Made by a program: the position numbers and the translations under genes. A stretch of 64,000 bases of DNA. Origin: Chitinophagales bacterium. Its GTDB lineage: Bacteria; Bacteroidota; Bacteroidia; Chitinophagales; UBA2359. Below, one piece after another: positions 18,293-25,688 of the stretch (positions are counted from its first letter, which is position 1; each line of letters opens with the position of its first letter). The notes beneath the pieces were generated by a model. That model saw nothing but the letters and a program-made list of their open reading frames with translations. It searched no databases and was not told the DNA's origin. Where the stretch lies: assembly GCA_020636475.1 (NCBI GenBank), contig JACJXU010000006.1:1-64000 (forward strand), given 5' to 3'.

Positions 18293-18523
18293 TCTGAGCA
18301 TTCCGCGCACGTGTCTGAGCATTCCGCACACGTGTCTGAACAATTCGCGCCCGTGTCTGAACAATTCGCGCCCGTGTCTGACCAATTCGCACACGTGTCT
18401 GAGCATTCCGCGCACGTGTCTGAGCATTCCGCACACGTGTCTGACCAATTCGCGCACGTGTCTGAGCATTCCGCGCACGTGTCTGACCAATTCGCACACG
18501 TGTCTGAGCATTCCGCGAACGTG
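18293..18523. repeat. Tandem array, 11 units of 21 bp
   Basis: Eleven direct repeats of exactly 21 bp start with TCTGAGCATTCCGC and end with CACGTG at each junction. Two main variants alternate irregularly: GAGCATTCCGC and GACCAATTCGC (also GAACAATTCGC). The CACGTG at junctions is a palindrome. Because 21 is a multiple of 3 and the unit has no stop, at least four of six frames remain open, so the open frames (heptapeptide repeats such as SEHSAHV) are not evidence of coding. Variants change amino acids in every frame inspected, which argues against a selected protein. Confidence 0.95.
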
Positions 18524-18698
18524 TGGCACCAAATCGTAAGGAAGTAACATTTTCTTAGCGGCTTTGCGGCTTGGCGTGAAAAATAGGGGAATGTAGTTTT
18601 TGCAGCAGTGCTTACTATTATATTTTATCGGCAGAAAGTAAAATAATATTCTGTCTATCGAAAAAATAGATTAAATTAGCCAAATAAAATATTTTGCT

Positions 18699-18779
18699 AT
18701 GAAAAAATTACAGAAAAATCAATCAGGTACAAACCTACAAACCTACAAACCTACAAACCTACAAACCTACAAACCGTAA
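18699..18779 (+). CDS. Short upstream frame carrying the 8-bp repeats (out-of-frame N-terminus of the metalloprotease lipoprotein)
   Basis: An ATG at 18699 opens a 26-codon frame that starts MKKLQKNQSG, runs through six 8-bp repeats and stops at TAA 18777-18779, 14 bp before the ATG of the lipoprotein gene. The downstream gene is in another phase. Deleting one 8-bp unit (or adding two) puts this ATG in frame with the gene and creates an N-terminus with two lysines followed by the hydrophobic stretch VTILVFMTILFSLSC and a lipidation cysteine, i.e. a complete lipoprotein signal peptide. As sequenced the frame is closed. I read it as the OFF phase of the same gene; an independent leader peptide is the alternative. 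Confidence 0.6.
   Translation: MKKLQKNQSGTNLQTYKPTNLQTYKP
18728..18775 (+). repeat. Simple sequence repeat, six copies of TACAAACC
   Basis: Six perfect tandem copies of the 8-bp unit TACAAACC. The unit length is not a multiple of three, so a change in copy number shifts the reading frame of anything translated through it. It lies between an ATG at 18699 and the hydrophobic signal segment of the lipoprotein gene. Perfect identity of all copies indicates recent expansion or ongoing slippage. Confidence 0.97.
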
Positions 18780-18793
18780 CCATTTTAGTATTT

Positions 18794-20695
18794 ATGACAA
18801 TACTGTTTAGCCTATCGTGCAACAAACACGAAGAACTACTAACTACCGCCAACCCCGCCGCAAGAGAAGATACCGATAGTCCGCTAACCGAAATAATAGT
18901 GCAAGGCACGGACGATAAACAAACCATTTTGGGCGACCATATTACGCACCCGCTATCGCTGGCAGTGATGCAGCAGGCGTACCAAAACCTCTCGCACGAC
19001 TTTAGCACCCAACTTGCCCCAACGCATTATTATGTAGAGTTTTCGCCGAGGAATATAAGCGAACTCAAAGCCATAGATACTACCGATTTGCTTATTTTTC
19101 CTTTTCCTTTGGATTATATCATCATTCAAGAAGGCGAATACCGCCACGACTACAGTAGCCAAGAAATGGGCAAGTGGTACGCCACCGTACAGGTAGATGA
19201 ACCAATGCCCAATGTGCCGCACCAGATAATAGACCAATGGTACGCGCCGGACAATTTGCCGTACCGCTTGGAGAAAGAAGCCCTGCGGGTGGCGGGCTTT
19301 GGCAATGGCGACCCGGGTAGTGTGATACCCGAATTTGAGGACGATGACAAAGACCCTTGCAATCCCGAATGTCCTGAGTGGCCAGAATGTCTGCAAGACA
19401 GCGAGTCAAATGAATGGTGTACGGATTGGTACAACGAAATTTTTAATGAGTATGTCTATAACCCGGACGACTACTACGACCCCAACAACAATGCCGGACC
19501 CTCCGCCGGAAAATGTGCCTGTGCCCTTAGTGGCGACAAACGCGTTCCTTCAGGCTGCTTTACTTTTGAAAACACCACCACTAATACGGACGAAGGTGTT
19601 ATCCATTCCAAAATATTTAGCAGCAAAATGTATGTACAAATGAACGGTTATTTTATCATGGGCATTAAGCGAGAAACGGTAATGACCAACGAGGAGGGCT
19701 GTTTTATGTTTAGCAAAAAGCACAAAGGCGAGTTCCGTTTTTATGCCAAATACAAAAACGACGATGTACACGTGCGCAACAACACCAACCCCCAAATAGC
19801 AGAGTTTCCGCTGGGCGATGCGAGCAAGCCGTTCAATAACCTGAGTTTTCACATACAGCCAAGTTCGGACAAAAACTATGTAGGAGCGCACGTACTCAAT
19901 TCTGCCTACGAGTTTGGGGTGTATAGCGCGCAGTTGGGTATAGCCGATATGCCGGGCGAAATTAATGTGTCGGTGAATAATGCGGCAACAGATGATGATG
20001 GTGCGGCTCCTATGCTGAACAAAGGTGGCTTAGTAGAACCCGGCTTATTGCCATGTTTTTCGGGCAATGGTTGGATAAAAGTATTAGAATTTTATGTTTA
20101 TACACCAAGTAGTCCTGGTATTGTGGTTGAAGTAGCTTTGGTGCTATTACCCTTACCGGACATTACATTTAGTACAGACCTAAGTGTTAAGGCTTCGTTA
20201 GAAATTCAAAAAACTTGTTACCATGAGTTCACACATGCCAGCCATTATGGTGTGGTGGGAGAATCCTACTGGAAACCATACAGGGAGCATGTTATTCATT
20301 ATTTCGGTTATGGCGAGGCTCCTTTTAGCGAACACGCCTGTAACCACATAGGTCATGTAGCCTTGGGTGAAAGTTGGGCGCACCATATAGAACGTATTTT
20401 TGGTCATGAGAAATATCAAAACAATAATATTCTTTCAGATTTAGAACAGTCATATACGGGTTACAAATTTATACCATACGGATTGTATTACGACTTAAAA
20501 GATATGAATCCTGTTGGAGATGTGGGAGAGTATTCCAAAATTGTAGGAAAAGATAATGTTTCGGGAATAAATGAAGCACAAATATTTACCATTATGGAAT
20601 CAGCAACATCGGTTGATGATGTAATTAATGCTTTGCTTTCAGACCCCACCTATAATTCATCGGCAATAAACATACTTTACCAAGCATATAAATAA
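18794..20695 (+). CDS. Zinc-metalloprotease-like lipoprotein
   Basis: A 633-residue protein. From the ATG at 18794 it begins MTILFSLSCNKHEE, a hydrophobic run plus cysteine but with no basic residues before it, so this start gives an incomplete signal peptide; the full one is reached from ATG 18699 if the 8-bp tract loses a unit. The middle has an acidic/Pro/Cys-rich segment (about 180-250). Residues 477-481 are HEFTH (HExxH), and a glutamate in GESWAHHIE (E526) lies 45 residues later, which fits a gluzincin-type zinc site. No exact peptidase family can be named. The gene ends overlapping the ATG of the next lipoprotein by 1 bp. Likely surface-exposed or outer-membrane bound when in frame. 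Confidence 0.65.
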   Translation: MTILFSLSCNKHEELLTTANPAAREDTDSPLTEIIVQGTDDKQTILGDHITHPLSLAVMQQAYQNLSHDFSTQLAPTHYYVEFSPRNISELKAIDTTDLLIFPFPLDYIIIQEGEYRHDYSSQEMGKWYATVQVDEPMPNVPHQIIDQWYAPDNLPYRLEKEALRVAGFGNGDPGSVIPEFEDDDKDPCNPECPEWPECLQDSESNEWCTDWYNEIFNEYVYNPDDYYDPNNNAGPSAGKCACALSGDKRVPSGCFTFENTTTNTDEGVIHSKIFSSKMYVQMNGYFIMGIKRETVMTNEEGCFMFSKKHKGEFRFYAKYKNDDVHVRNNTNPQIAEFPLGDASKPFNNLSFHIQPSSDKNYVGAHVLNSAYEFGVYSAQLGIADMPGEINVSVNNAATDDDGAAPMLNKGGLVEPGLLPCFSGNGWIKVLEFYVYTPSSPGIVVEVALVLLPLPDITFSTDLSVKASLEIQKTCYHEFTHASHYGVVGESYWKPYREHVIHYFGYGEAPFSEHACNHIGHVALGESWAHHIERIFGHEKYQNNNILSDLEQSYTGYKFIPYGLYYDLKDMNPVGDVGEYSKIVGKDNVSGINEAQIFTIMESATSVDDVINALLSDPTYNSSAINILYQAYK

Positions 20696-21369
20696 TGCGT
20701 ACAATGCAACCCCTTTTATCCATACTTTGCTTATTAGGCATAATGATTATGACATCTTGCGGTAAAAATAAAAGATGCGTGGAGCGGTATTATTTAGAAA
20801 TACCCGTAGAAACAAATTCTTTGAAAGACACCCTTAGTTTGAAAGATACACTTATTATTTCCTCCTCGTTTGTTACATTAAGAGATACCAATACGCAAGA
20901 ATTAATTACTCCTGTGGATATGGAGTATATTTACACTATTTTATCAATATACAATATAGAAGACATAGAAACTGCTGGAAATGCTCAGGATACTACTATT
21001 AAATGTATATCAGAAAGAAATCCCATACAATTTATAGGAGTATGGACTGACTATTTGGATAGATATTCTTATGGGTATAGTTTTTATTATTCTCTCAAGG
21101 ATGGCGTATATAGTATAGTTATAAAATGCTATTTCACTAAAGCTGGGACTTATGGACTAAGTTTATATCCGGTTGATGCACCCATAGGGGTAGAGTTGAT
21201 GAATTTTACGGAAGAATGTAAGGAATTTACAAGTTTGCACTATAGTATGAATGAAGGATATGATAATAATGCGTATTTATTGGAAGAATTACCGGAAGGT
21301 CAGTTAGCCAATATCATAAAGGGAAGTTTTAAGCCCGAAGGCGGCTTTTGTTTTGTAGTGAAAGAGTAG
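20695..21369 (+). CDS. Small lipoprotein, paralogue of the next gene
   Basis: A 224-residue lipoprotein of unknown function. The signal peptide ends LLGIMIMTSC with the lipidated cysteine at residue 22. The first base of its ATG is the last base of the stop of the metalloprotease-like gene, so it is almost certainly translated from the same mRNA. Its C-terminal 60 residues (ECKEF ... YSMNEGYDNNAYLLEELP ... GGFCFVVKE) align with those of the following protein (CYYEMNAGADNNIYLLNTVP ... GGYCVVVK), and both start with a CERYYLEIP/CEFTHHYVKLP-like segment after the lipobox. They therefore form a paralogous pair, probably beta-rich. Partner or accessory of the upstream protease-like protein is an inference from the coupling. 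Confidence 0.7.
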   Translation: MRTMQPLLSILCLLGIMIMTSCGKNKRCVERYYLEIPVETNSLKDTLSLKDTLIISSSFVTLRDTNTQELITPVDMEYIYTILSIYNIEDIETAGNAQDTTIKCISERNPIQFIGVWTDYLDRYSYGYSFYYSLKDGVYSIVIKCYFTKAGTYGLSLYPVDAPIGVELMNFTEECKEFTSLHYSMNEGYDNNAYLLEELPEGQLANIIKGSFKPEGGFCFVVKE

Positions 21370-21374
21370 GAATT

Positions 21375-22046
21375 ATGAGTACTAAAGATGTTTTTTTTAT
21401 AGGCATAATGCTATTATCCTCGTTTTTGCTAAGTTGTAATTGGTTTTCGATAAACCCTTGTGAATTTACCCATCACTATGTAAAATTACCCGCCTACACT
21501 TTAACAATGCCCGATACTATAAAGGTGAACGATTCAATAGTACTTCGGCTCGAAGCCAGCGACACTTTAATTACCGATGAAAATGATGTGCTAATAACAA
21601 AAGATTTGCTATTTACCGGAATTTTAACAGTAGGCAATTTGGAAAATTACGCTGAAGCTGGTTTTATAAGCAATCACGACTCGACCGTAATTTGTAAGAG
21701 CGCAATAGGCGGCTTAGAATACTTCGACCCTTCCATAAGCGAAACGGATAATGCCTATTTCTTATATTTCAACGAAGCCAATCATAAATATGAAAACGAA
21801 ACAACTTGTATCTTTACGCAGCCCGGCATTTATTTTATAAAAGTTGGTTCGGGTGTGAACGATGTCTCTTTGGTAGGAAACACCTATGAAAACGAGTGTC
21901 GCTCAGAATTAACATGCTACTATGAAATGAACGCCGGTGCAGATAATAACATTTATCTATTAAACACCGTACCCGATGAATATTGGCGAAATTGGTTTAA
22001 AAGTAACTTTTCTCGTTTTGGTGGGTATTGCGTAGTAGTGAAGTAG
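21375..22046 (+). CDS. Small lipoprotein, paralogue of the previous gene
   Basis: A 223-residue lipoprotein of unknown function. I place the start at ATG 21375 (MSTKDVFFIG), not at the earlier in-frame ATG 21348, because the later start gives a standard lipoprotein signal with cysteine at residue 21 (SSFLLSC) and begins 5 bp after the upstream stop. It shares the layout of the preceding protein: a CEFTHHYVKLP segment after the lipobox, a Thr/Asp-rich strand (DTIKVNDSIVL), and a conserved C-terminus (MNAGADNNIYLLN ... GGYCVVVK). Third gene of the metalloprotease-lipoprotein operon. Confidence 0.7.
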   Translation: MSTKDVFFIGIMLLSSFLLSCNWFSINPCEFTHHYVKLPAYTLTMPDTIKVNDSIVLRLEASDTLITDENDVLITKDLLFTGILTVGNLENYAEAGFISNHDSTVICKSAIGGLEYFDPSISETDNAYFLYFNEANHKYENETTCIFTQPGIYFIKVGSGVNDVSLVGNTYENECRSELTCYYEMNAGADNNIYLLNTVPDEYWRNWFKSNFSRFGGYCVVVK

Positions 22047-22061
22047 TCTGACAATAAAATT

Positions 22062-22718
22062 ATGCAAAAAATCATTCACCCACACATCCACGCGGAAATA
22101 AAACAAAAACTCCCCTTCATACGCTTGGGCATCTTCCGGTTTTCGGGAAAAGTATTGCCCGTAAGTGAGCCGTGTAGGGAAAACATAGCCAAATTGTTGT
22201 CCGATGAAGCGGAAACTGCCGATGCCGTAGTAGATGCTACCCGCAAAGCCTACAAATTGTTGGGCAAAGACCCAAGCCGCTATCGTCCTTCGGCGGAGGC
22301 ATTGCGCCGAAGAATTGCCAAAGGGCAAAGTCTGTACAGTATCAACAATGTAGTAGATATTTTAAACGCAATTTCTGCCCACAGCGGATTTTCCATCGGC
22401 GGCTACGATGTGGCAAAAATAGAAGGAAACAATATTTTTCTGAGCATTGGCACTGCCGATGATGTCTATGAAGCCTTAGGGCGCGGCTTGCTGAATATTG
22501 AGTATCTGCCCGTTTTGCGCAATACCGAAGGACGTGCTTTCGGTTCTCCTACTTCGGATAGTGTGCTTACCAGCATTGATGCACAAACACAGGATTTTTT
22601 GTGGGTATTTTTCGATTTTGGCGGCGGTTCTTTCGCGCCGATAATAAGTTTAGCGCAAAATTTACTCACCGAGTTTGCAGCACTTACCGAAAGTGATTTT
22701 CGGGTGAGTGAAGCATAA
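22062..22718 (+). CDS. B3/B4 domain protein (PheT-like tRNA-binding domain)
   Basis: A 218-residue cytoplasmic protein built almost entirely from one B3/B4 domain, the editing/tRNA-binding module of the phenylalanyl-tRNA synthetase beta chain. The pattern DPSRYRPSAEALRRRI (about 70-85) followed by LYSINNVVDILNAIS and SGFSIGGYD is characteristic, as is the RNTEGRAFGSPTSDS segment near 147-161. Stand-alone members exist widely; their role (perhaps hydrolysis of mischarged aminoacyl-tRNA) is not proven. It begins 15 bp after the lipoprotein gene and ends at a strong hairpin. There is no signal peptide, so it is functionally separate from the lipoproteins even if co-transcribed. Confidence 0.85.
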   Translation: MQKIIHPHIHAEIKQKLPFIRLGIFRFSGKVLPVSEPCRENIAKLLSDEAETADAVVDATRKAYKLLGKDPSRYRPSAEALRRRIAKGQSLYSINNVVDILNAISAHSGFSIGGYDVAKIEGNNIFLSIGTADDVYEALGRGLLNIEYLPVLRNTEGRAFGSPTSDSVLTSIDAQTQDFLWVFFDFGGGSFAPIISLAQNLLTEFAALTESDFRVSEA

Positions 22719-22754
22719 AAAAAGCGTTTGCCGTGAAAATGGCAAACGCTTTTT
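22719..22754. terminator. Bidirectional terminator
   Basis: A 14-bp inverted repeat (AAAAAGCGTTTGCC / GGCAAACGCTTTTT) with an 8-base loop lies directly after the B3/B4 gene stop and 24 bp before the end of the convergent protease gene. Flanking A and T runs allow it to act in both directions. Confidence 0.85.
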
Positions 22755-22777
22755 ATACATAAAATAAGGTGTATTGC

Positions 22778-24727
22778 TTAGCGTGTAATCACTAATTTTT
22801 CAGTTTGTACACTGCCATTTTGTTGGATATTAATGAAGTAAACCCCATTGGCTAAGCTCGACAAATCCAATTCAATTGTATGGTTTCCTTTCTCCAAATT
22901 CATCGGCATATTCATCAATTCTTTTCCGGTAAGGTCAATAATTTTGATGTTAGTTTCTTTGCTTTCAAATGTATTAAATTCTACACTTAGCGCACCTTGC
23001 GTAGGATTAGGATAAATAACCGCTTTTTCTAATATAGCTTGGTCGGCTTCGTCCAAAGCAGTAGCCACATTTTCAGTACCACGATAAGCAGAACTGCTGG
23101 TATTGGCGCGAAGATTATAACAAGATGAGTTGCTATAAGCACCACCATAACCATACACTTTTACGTAGTAAGTAGCCACAGGCGCATTGTTGTAAATAAT
23201 ACCTTCGGCGGTAGTGCCACTATTTTGGGAAGTAGCTAATACACTACCATTGCTTTTTAGCAGTTGTAGGTCATAGTCAAAAGGCAAGTTGTACAATTCT
23301 ACGTAAATGTTTTTAGCCGAAGATGTGTTGCTGAATTTGAAGTAATCTACATCAGTGCTAGTACTTATTTTTGCGGTAATTTCGGTATTTACAGCAATGG
23401 TTTTGGCTTTAGAGCGTGTATTATTGTTTTCGTAATTGTCGGAACAAGTGCCTGTGCCGCCACCACTCGCTGCCGTAGTAGTGAAACTTGCAGCAGCAGA
23501 ATAACTACCTGAGGTGCCGGAACAAACTGCCATAACTTGGAAATTATAGGTAGTAGATGCCGCCAATCCGCTCAGGCTTTTGGAAGTAGTTGTAATGCCG
23601 GAAACAGTAGTCCAAGTGCTTGATGAAGAAGTTTTGTACTGCAAAGTATAAGAAGAAGCACCGCTAACTGCCGCCCAACTTACCGTAGCAGAAGAAGAAG
23701 TAAGCGCAGAAGAACTCAAACTGCCGGGTGTGCCGCAACTTGTTCCGCCGCCGCCGCCACCACTGCTATTACAAGCGGTAGAGCTTGACAAAGAAGCGCG
23801 CGCTCCGCCCGGAGCCAATACAGCTTGCATACGAGTTTTTTGTCCGTTGCTAAACATATACATGCAAGCATCGTCCACATAGTCCATATAGTTCATAAAC
23901 ATATCGCCGTAAGGACCATTGCTGCAAGTAACGTGCGGATAAGATGGGCAACTATAGTTTGAGGTTTGTTGGGTTGGCGTGTCGCTCACTAAGTCGTTGC
24001 CGCAAGAAGCATCGCCCCAAATATGGCGAAGGTTGAAATAGTGACCCACTTCGTGCGTGGCGGTGCGTCCTAAGTTGTAGGGAGCAGTAGTTGTGCCAAT
24101 AGTACCAAAATAGCGGTAATCAATTACTACACCGTCGGTAGCAGTAGAGCCGCCGGGAAACTGTGCATAGCCCAAAATACCACCGCCGATATTGCACACC
24201 CAAATGTTGAGGTATTTGGTAGCGTCCCAAGGATTTACGCCTCCGGCAGATGATTTTTTCACATTGTCGTTGGTTCCCCAAGAGGTTTTGTTTACATACT
24301 TACGGTTAATGCCCGTAGTAGCTGCGCCGCTGGGGTCGGTTTGCGCCAAACAAAAGTTTATTTCCGCATCGGCAGCCAAAGATGCAAAGGCAGAAGGTGT
24401 ATTGCTTACATCGCTGTTAAGTTTGCGAAAGTCGTCATTCAATACATCTATTTGCGACTGAATTTGTGCATCGCTCACATTTTCGCTGGTAGTACGATAC
24501 ACTACGTGTACTACAACCGGAATATTGTAAACCGTTCTGACATTGCCGTGCGTTTCTTGGTAGGCAGTAAATTGCTCGGTAAAATCTTCGATTTCATTCA
24601 TCCGTTGTTGGTAAGTAGGGTCTTCTTTCAACAAACGGTCTTGCACATCCATTGTGCCGCAGTTTCTTTGGGAAAATGCCGGAACAAACGCTAAGGCTGT
24701 TAAGATTAGGCTTAAAATTGATTTCAT
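22778..24727 (-). CDS. M43 (pappalysin-like) zinc metalloprotease, T9SS type A cargo
   Basis: A secreted metalloprotease of 649 residues from the chosen start. I use the ATG at 24727 (MKSILSLILTALAFVPAFSQ), since the ATG 24 bp upstream adds a hydrophobic lead without benefit to the signal peptide. The catalytic motif HEVGHYFNLRH begins at residue 225 (HExxHxxxxxH of metzincins), with a Met-turn MNYMDY about 55 residues on, typical of peptidase family M43. A fibronectin type III domain follows (CGTPGSLSSS ... YTLQYK ... NFQVMAVC), then a PPC-like beta domain (FKFSNTSS ... YYVKVYGYGG), then a type A sorting domain (IYPNPTQGALSVEF ... GVYFINI). Likely an extracellular protease. Convergent with the B3/B4 gene. 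Confidence 0.9.
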   Translation of the reverse strand: MKSILSLILTALAFVPAFSQRNCGTMDVQDRLLKEDPTYQQRMNEIEDFTEQFTAYQETHGNVRTVYNIPVVVHVVYRTTSENVSDAQIQSQIDVLNDDFRKLNSDVSNTPSAFASLAADAEINFCLAQTDPSGAATTGINRKYVNKTSWGTNDNVKKSSAGGVNPWDATKYLNIWVCNIGGGILGYAQFPGGSTATDGVVIDYRYFGTIGTTTAPYNLGRTATHEVGHYFNLRHIWGDASCGNDLVSDTPTQQTSNYSCPSYPHVTCSNGPYGDMFMNYMDYVDDACMYMFSNGQKTRMQAVLAPGGARASLSSSTACNSSGGGGGGTSCGTPGSLSSSALTSSSATVSWAAVSGASSYTLQYKTSSSSTWTTVSGITTTSKSLSGLAASTTYNFQVMAVCSGTSGSYSAAASFTTTAASGGGTGTCSDNYENNNTRSKAKTIAVNTEITAKISTSTDVDYFKFSNTSSAKNIYVELYNLPFDYDLQLLKSNGSVLATSQNSGTTAEGIIYNNAPVATYYVKVYGYGGAYSNSSCYNLRANTSSSAYRGTENVATALDEADQAILEKAVIYPNPTQGALSVEFNTFESKETNIKIIDLTGKELMNMPMNLEKGNHTIELDLSSLANGVYFINIQQNGSVQTEKLVITR

Positions 24728-24751
24728 AAAAATATAAATTGGGTTAAACAA

Positions 24752-25116
24752 AAAAAGGTAAAACGTTATTTTTTGCTACAAAACAACCTTATAAAACAAG
24801 GCTATTTCAGTAAAATCAAAAATGTAAAAAAGGATTTTTTATAACTCTTCCAAAAGATAGAAACTACGAGACAAAGCGATATGCTATTCCAAAGATGTGT
24901 GTTAAAGATAAAATGCGTGCATATAAACAAAAACCTAATAGGTTATGCGCGGACTGCAAAGCTAAATAATATTTTTTATTTGTGGAATAGTAGAGGAAAA
25001 AATTTGATGAAAATATTATTGTACGTACATCAATTTTCCGTTCAAATGGAAATTTCAAAGCTAAAAAGCCTATTTTTGAGCTTTGAAATAAAAGTGGTTT
25101 CAAAAGCCTGCAAGAC
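24752..25116. other. Intergenic stretch without a supported gene
   Basis: About 365 bp between the end of a leftward gene and the start of the M43 protease. Two overlapping open frames of about 79 codons occur on opposite strands, but neither has a signal peptide, domain, or sensible codon pattern. I see no repeat, hairpin or RNA gene here; it should hold the protease promoter. Confidence 0.5.
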
Positions 25117-25596
25117 TTAATTGCCGTCTAATATAATGATAGTCGGTTCTGTTTTATTGGCTTTTTCGGTGAGTTGCTGGTCGTATTTCCTGAAAAAAAT
25201 AGTTAATTTTTCTTCATTGATATGCCCTTCGGTATCTATTACTTTCTCCTTCACCAACCATTGAATAACGCCTTGTGAAACCTTTTTGGCACTTAGGGCA
25301 AACGGAATATGACTGAAGTCGGTTGTTTCTACTATCACATCGTTGTTCACAAAGTTTAGAATCATATAATTTTCAGCTATGTTTTCAAAGGCATCATTGC
25401 TGTTCATGGTGAAATACAAAATCTCATGTTCCTCGCGGTCGTACAAGGAAAAATTATAAAACTGTATTTTTTCGTATTTCAGCACCTCATTTCCATCAAT
25501 TTTCACTTGCTCGCCCACTAATTCAAGCTTTTGGGCAAAACAAAATGACGAAATGCTTAGTAGTAGCGAAAAAAGCAAAAGAGAGATATTTTTCAT
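25117..25596 (-). CDS. Uncharacterised exported protein
   Basis: Not recognised. A 159-residue protein with a good signal peptide (LLLFSLLLSISSFCFAQ, cleavage near residue 22). The mature part starts with a strand-rich stretch (LELVGEQVKIDGNEVLKYEKI), compatible with a small beta protein that has one or two C-terminal helices (EEKLTIFFRKYDQQLTEKANK). No cysteines or metal motif remain after the signal peptide. It follows the CotH gene on the same strand after 92 bp and may be its last operon member or stand alone. Confidence 0.6.
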   Translation of the reverse strand: MKNISLLLFSLLLSISSFCFAQKLELVGEQVKIDGNEVLKYEKIQFYNFSLYDREEHEILYFTMNSNDAFENIAENYMILNFVNNDVIVETTDFSHIPFALSAKKVSQGVIQWLVKEKVIDTEGHINEEKLTIFFRKYDQQLTEKANKTEPTIIILDGN

Positions 25597-25688
25597 AGTA
25601 GGAGAAATTGTTTTGTAAAATTGCTTTCAAATATATGACTATTTTTTGTTTCGGAGAATACCGTTTTCCTATTGTTTGAAAATAATCA

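Noticed and set aside
18204..18550. Coding frames with heptapeptide repeats over the 21-bp array
   Set aside because: Several frames on both strands are open only because the unit length is a multiple of three and lacks stops; unit variants change residues in every frame, and no signal peptide or domain is present.
24864..25120. Two overlapping ~79-codon frames on opposite strands
   Set aside because: No signal peptide, domain or good codon pattern; they overlap each other almost completely, and the region is the presumed promoter of the M43 protease.
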